From Raineyella antarctica (GTDB lineage Bacteria; Actinomycetota; Actinomycetes; Propionibacteriales; Propionibacteriaceae): DNA of 64,000 nt. Position numbers and translations under genes: made by a program. Under the pieces are notes generated by a model. The model was not told the DNA's origin, did not search any database, and was given only the letters and a program-made list of their open reading frames with translations. Where the stretch lies: assembly GCF_900092135.1 (NCBI RefSeq), contig NZ_FMYF01000003.1:1-64000 (forward strand), given 5' to 3'. Positions 61,109 to 64,000 of the stretch are shown piece by piece; position 1 is the first letter of the stretch; each line of letters opens with the position of its first letter.

Positions 61109-61786
61109 TTACCGCTCGCTCGGAGCGACCGCGTCCAGCCCGAGGCCACCCAGGAACGCCGCCACGTCGGCGAGCTCCTCGACCGCAATGGAGTGGGCCA
61201 GGCCTGGGTAGACCTTGATCGTCGCGTCGGCGTGCTCGCGGGCCCAGTCCTCCGTACGCTCGAACGCCTCGGCCGGGATCATCCCACGGTCCTCCGCGCC
61301 GCGGCCGTAGAAGAGCGGCACCTTGCGCCCGGCCAGCCGGGCATCACCCGGCGAGGTCCCCGGCGCGACGAATCCGGACAGCACGACCCCGGCCGGGAAG
61401 GTGTCGGGTCGGGCGCGCAGCAGCTCGGTCACCATCATGCCGCCCTGGGAGAACCCGATCGGCACCACTGGCTGGCCGTCGACCGTCTGGTCGAGCCAGG
61501 CCAGCAGCCCCGCCAGCGCCGCTTCGACGGGTCCGCGCTCGGGGCGGCCGGGAACGCTGATCGGGAACCAGGCGGCTCCCCCACCGGGGATGTCGTACGG
61601 GCCGCGCGGCGAGACCCAGTCCCATCCCTGTCCCAGGTGCGCCACGATGCCGGGCAGGTCGTTCTCGTTGGACCCGTACCCGTGCAGCAGCAGGAGCAGC
61701 GGGCGTCCGTCCGGCCCCTCGGCGCGAGGGCCGACGACGGTACGGATGGGGGCAAGGTCAGGCCAGGACTGGGTCATGACGTCCAT
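61109..61786 (-). CDS. Phospholipase/carboxylesterase family alpha/beta hydrolase
   Basis: A 225-residue soluble esterase of the LYPLA/carboxylesterase type. Visible are LLLLLHGYGSNENDL (oxyanion region), the nucleophile elbow IGFSQGGMMV with the Ser, PLFYGRGAEDRGMIP with the acid Asp, and GLAHSIAVEEL with the catalytic His. The substrate is unknown. The start could be ATG 61786 or ATG 61777; neither has a strong ribosome-binding site. It ends 85 bases from the tRNA-Glu, convergent with it. Confidence 0.87.
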   Translation of the reverse strand: MDVMTQSWPDLAPIRTVVGPRAEGPDGRPLLLLLHGYGSNENDLPGIVAHLGQGWDWVSPRGPYDIPGGGAAWFPISVPGRPERGPVEAALAGLLAWLDQTVDGQPVVPIGFSQGGMMVTELLRARPDTFPAGVVLSGFVAPGTSPGDARLAGRKVPLFYGRGAEDRGMIPAEAFERTEDWAREHADATIKVYPGLAHSIAVEELADVAAFLGGLGLDAVAPSER

Positions 61787-61850
61787 TGTTGCCGCGACCG
61801 GTGAAAGCCGGGAAGCCGGTCGTCCCGTGCGGCACGCCTGACCTCGCGGG

Positions 61851-62063
61851 TCAGCGGCTGCTGAGGAGCTGGAACACCAGGATCATCACGGCCACCACCG
61901 TCACCATCCCGCCCAGCACCTTCCACCACGTGTACCCGGCGCGGTCGTAGTCGGCCATCGCACCCTCGCGCAGCGCGGTCGCGGCGTTCTCGTCGATCCG
62001 GCCCTCCTGCAGGGCCCGGTCGATGTCCTCCACCTCGGCCTGGAAGCGTGTCTCTCTGTCCAT
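61851..62063 (-). CDS. Hypothetical single-pass membrane protein
   Basis: A 70-residue protein with a charged N-terminal helix (RETRFQAEVEDIDRALQEGR) and one C-terminal membrane helix (about residues 48-68, ending LSSR). No family recognised. It is the gene upstream of the esterase on the same strand, 64 bases away, and is divergent from the BTAD regulator gene. Confidence 0.65.
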   Translation of the reverse strand: MDRETRFQAEVEDIDRALQEGRIDENAATALREGAMADYDRAGYTWWKVLGGMVTVVAVMILVFQLLSSR

Positions 62064-62216
62064 GCCCCCATGGTGCCCCCTCCTGCACGTCCCTCCCCTC
62101 CGTGCCCGCGGTCGTGGGGCAACCCGGCCCGCGCAGCCTCACCCGATTCCGTCCCGGCCCTTCCGACTGGGTGTGAGCTGTGACACGATCGGAGGAGGCG
62201 CGCGGGTCGAGGAAAG

Positions 62217-64000
62217 GTGGGTGGCGATCAGTTGTCATCGGTCACGTCATCGGGATCGACCAGCGGATCGACCGGGCTGCCCCGCGTCGCGGTCCTGGGT
62301 CCGACGCGGCTGACGGTGGCGGGGCGGGACGTACGACTCGGCGCCCCGAAGCACCGCATCCTGCTGGCCACCCTCGCACTCGCCGGAGGCGTGCCGCTGT
62401 CGGCCGACCGCCTGCAGGCCGCCCTCTGGGGTGAACACCCGCCGGCCGGGGCTACCAACACCCTGCAGGGATACGTCGCCGAGCTGCGCCGCCTGCTGGA
62501 GCCCCAGCGCCTGCCCCGCACGGAGGCACAGGTGCTGCGACGGACCCACACCGGCTACGTGCTCGACCTGCCGCCCGGACACATCGATGCCGACGTCGCC
62601 GCCCGGCTGGTGGCCTCGACCGCGCACGCCGCCGCCCTGGTGGCCGACCCGAACCGACCCGACGCCCGGCCTTCCGACGCACCGGTGCTCGATGAGGCGA
62701 TCGACCGACTCCGGGAGGCTCTCGCACTGTGGCAGGGCAGGCCGTACGACGACCTGGGGGACGCCCCGATCGCGGTCGCCGAGCGGGCCCGGCTGGAGGA
62801 GCTGCGGACCACTGCCGCCGAGCGCGTGGCGATGCTCCAGCTGGCCCTCGGCGAGGATCGCGACTGTCTGGCCGGGCTCGAGGCACTGGCCGCCCACAAC
62901 CCGCTGCACGAGCACGTCTGGCTGCTGCGGGCCCTCGCACTGGCCCGGAGCGGACGCCAGGCCGATGCCCTCGGCGTGCTGCGCCAACTGCGTCGTACGT
63001 TGCGCCGGGACCTGGGCCTGGAGCCGTGCGCGGACGTCCGCGACCTGGAGCAGGACATCCTGCGCCAGGACCTCGGCCTCTACCGGCGGGACTCGGCGCC
63101 CCAGTCCCGCCGGTCCGACGTCTCGCGGCAGGCCCCGTACGCCGCCCACGGCGCCAGTCCGGTTGCAGTGGGCCGGCGCACTCCCCCGCCCCCGGCCCCC
63201 GCTCCCCCGCCCGCCCCACCTGTGAGCGGCCGGATGGCGAACGGTCCGACCGGCCAGTACGGCCCGACACCTGCGTCGGCACGACCGGCCCCCGGGGGTC
63301 GGGCAACCGGACACGACCTCCCCTCCCCCCACGCCCCGGCGGGCCGGACCCAGAACGAGCCGCCGGCCGTCCCGAACCTGCCCCTCGATGTCACCCCACG
63401 CCACCGACTCCGGCCGACCCTCGTCGGCAGGGACCGCGAGTACGCCGAACTGGTGGCCCTGCTCGACGAGGCTGGCCGGGGGATCCCCCGCTGCGCAGCC
63501 ATCGTCGGCGAGCCGGGGATGGGCAAGACCAGGCTGGTCGCCGAACTCCTCGCCGAGGCCACCTCGCGGGGCTTCTGCACGGCAGTGGGTGCGGGGCTGG
63601 AGGAGGCGGGGGCACCGCCGCTGTGGCCCCTGCAGCGCCCGATGGAGCAGCTGCACGCCTGCTGCGGTGTGCCGGTGCCCGACCTCGCCGCCGGAATCCG
63701 GGCGGAGGAGCATCCGCACGCCGCACAGTTCCGGCTCTGGGAGGACATCGCCGCCACGGTCCGGGCCGCCGCCCGGGTCCGTCCCGTGCTGCTGGTGCTG
63801 GAAGACATGCACTGGGCCGACGCTTCGACCCTGCGGGCCCTTGGTCACCTGGTCTCGGCGCTGGGGGGTGACCGGCTGGCCGTGGTGTTGACCGGTCGCG
63901 GCAACCCCACCGCCACACTGGTCGAGAGCGGCCTGCCCGGCGCCCTGGCCCGCGCCGGCTACAGCCGGATCGACCTGCACGGGTTGGACACCGACGCGGT
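62217..64000 (+). CDS. BTAD/AAA ATPase transcriptional regulator (SARP/AfsR-like), 3' end outside the window
   Basis: At least 594 residues, still open at the window end. Residues 22-115 are an OmpR/SARP-type winged helix (RVAVLGPTRLTVAGRDVRLG, ADRLQAALWG, TNTLQGYVAELRRLLEP). Residues 120-280 are a bacterial transcriptional activation domain (AIDRLREALALWQG, HVWLLRALALARSGRQADAL, LRRDLGLEPCADV). A Pro-rich linker (about 300-385) follows. The ATPase domain starts near 400 (VGRDREYAELVALL), with Walker A GEPGMGKT near 435 and Walker B LVLEDMHWAD. The start GTG 62217 follows GAGG at close spacing; an in-frame stop lies at 62181. Family members switch on secondary-metabolite or stress genes; the target is unknown. 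Confidence 0.85.
   Translation, partial: MGGDQLSSVTSSGSTSGSTGLPRVAVLGPTRLTVAGRDVRLGAPKHRILLATLALAGGVPLSADRLQAALWGEHPPAGATNTLQGYVAELRRLLEPQRLPRTEAQVLRRTHTGYVLDLPPGHIDADVAARLVASTAHAAALVADPNRPDARPSDAPVLDEAIDRLREALALWQGRPYDDLGDAPIAVAERARLEELRTTAAERVAMLQLALGEDRDCLAGLEALAAHNPLHEHVWLLRALALARSGRQADALGVLRQLRRTLRRDLGLEPCADVRDLEQDILRQDLGLYRRDSAPQSRRSDVSRQAPYAAHGASPVAVGRRTPPPPAPAPPPAPPVSGRMANGPTGQYGPTPASARPAPGGRATGHDLPSPHAPAGRTQNEPPAVPNLPLDVTPRHRLRPTLVGRDREYAELVALLDEAGRGIPRCAAIVGEPGMGKTRLVAELLAEATSRGFCTAVGAGLEEAGAPPLWPLQRPMEQLHACCGVPVPDLAAGIRAEEHPHAAQFRLWEDIAATVRAAARVRPVLLVLEDMHWADASTLRALGHLVSALGGDRLAVVLTGRGNPTATLVESGLPGALARAGYSRIDLHGLDTDA

Overview
The window is GC-rich and densely coded, and it reads as chromosome from an actinobacterium. 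The evidence is a 14-gene nuo operon starting with a geranylgeranyl reductase gene, a mycobacterial-type KorAB, menaquinone rather than ubiquinone genes, an MptB-like mannosyltransferase, a BTAD/SARP regulator, and many probable leaderless genes with TANNNT just before the start codon. A member of the Propionibacteriales is my best guess, from gene content only.

Layout. 1-1.35 kb: an intact insertion sequence with doubled terminal repeats. 1.4-7.5 kb: YajQ, a Crp/Fnr regulator with a small DUF2892 membrane protein, an exodeoxyribonuclease III, a 3-hydroxyisobutyryl-CoA hydrolase-like enzyme and the mannosyltransferase. 7.6-12.3 kb: a three-gene NuoB/NuoC/NuoI-like mini-operon divergent from korAB, with a DtxR/IdeR-like site upstream of korA. 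12.4-18.6 kb: a lipoprotein polysaccharide deacetylase, a HAD phosphatase, RarD, a ClC chloride channel and an M13 metallopeptidase. 18.7-37.1 kb, minus strand: geranylgeranyl reductase, nuoA to nuoN, then a polyprenyl diphosphate synthase, almost all overlapping by 1-4 bases. 37.4-43 kb: a 1848-residue single-chain biotin carboxylase/carboxyltransferase with a eukaryote-like layout. 43-53.3 kb: menaquinone genes menF, menG, menD, menC, menE and menA, with an Old Yellow Enzyme homologue and a TM0106-family nuclease. 53.3-61 kb: small membrane proteins, glycerol-3-phosphate dehydrogenase, a sortase with two likely surface substrates, tRNA-Lys, an LMW-phosphatase-fold protein lacking its catalytic Cys, an SH3-repeat cell-wall protein and tRNA-Glu. 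61-64 kb: an esterase, a small membrane protein and a BTAD/AAA regulator cut by the window end.

How it fits together. Much of the window is respiratory. KorAB would make reduced ferredoxin from 2-oxoglutarate. Complex I and GlpD would feed a menaquinone pool built by the men genes, with the polyprenyl synthase and the reductase probably supplying and modifying the prenyl tail. The NuoBCI-like trio beside korAB may connect ferredoxin to respiration, but it lacks NuoD-like and membrane subunits here. The most unusual points are that trio, the sortase cassette whose two putative substrates share a non-LPXTG C-terminal motif, the Cys-to-Ser phosphatase-like protein, the eukaryote-like carboxylase, and the IS with two repeat copies at each end. 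Assignments are by reading motifs and family resemblance; no database search was run.
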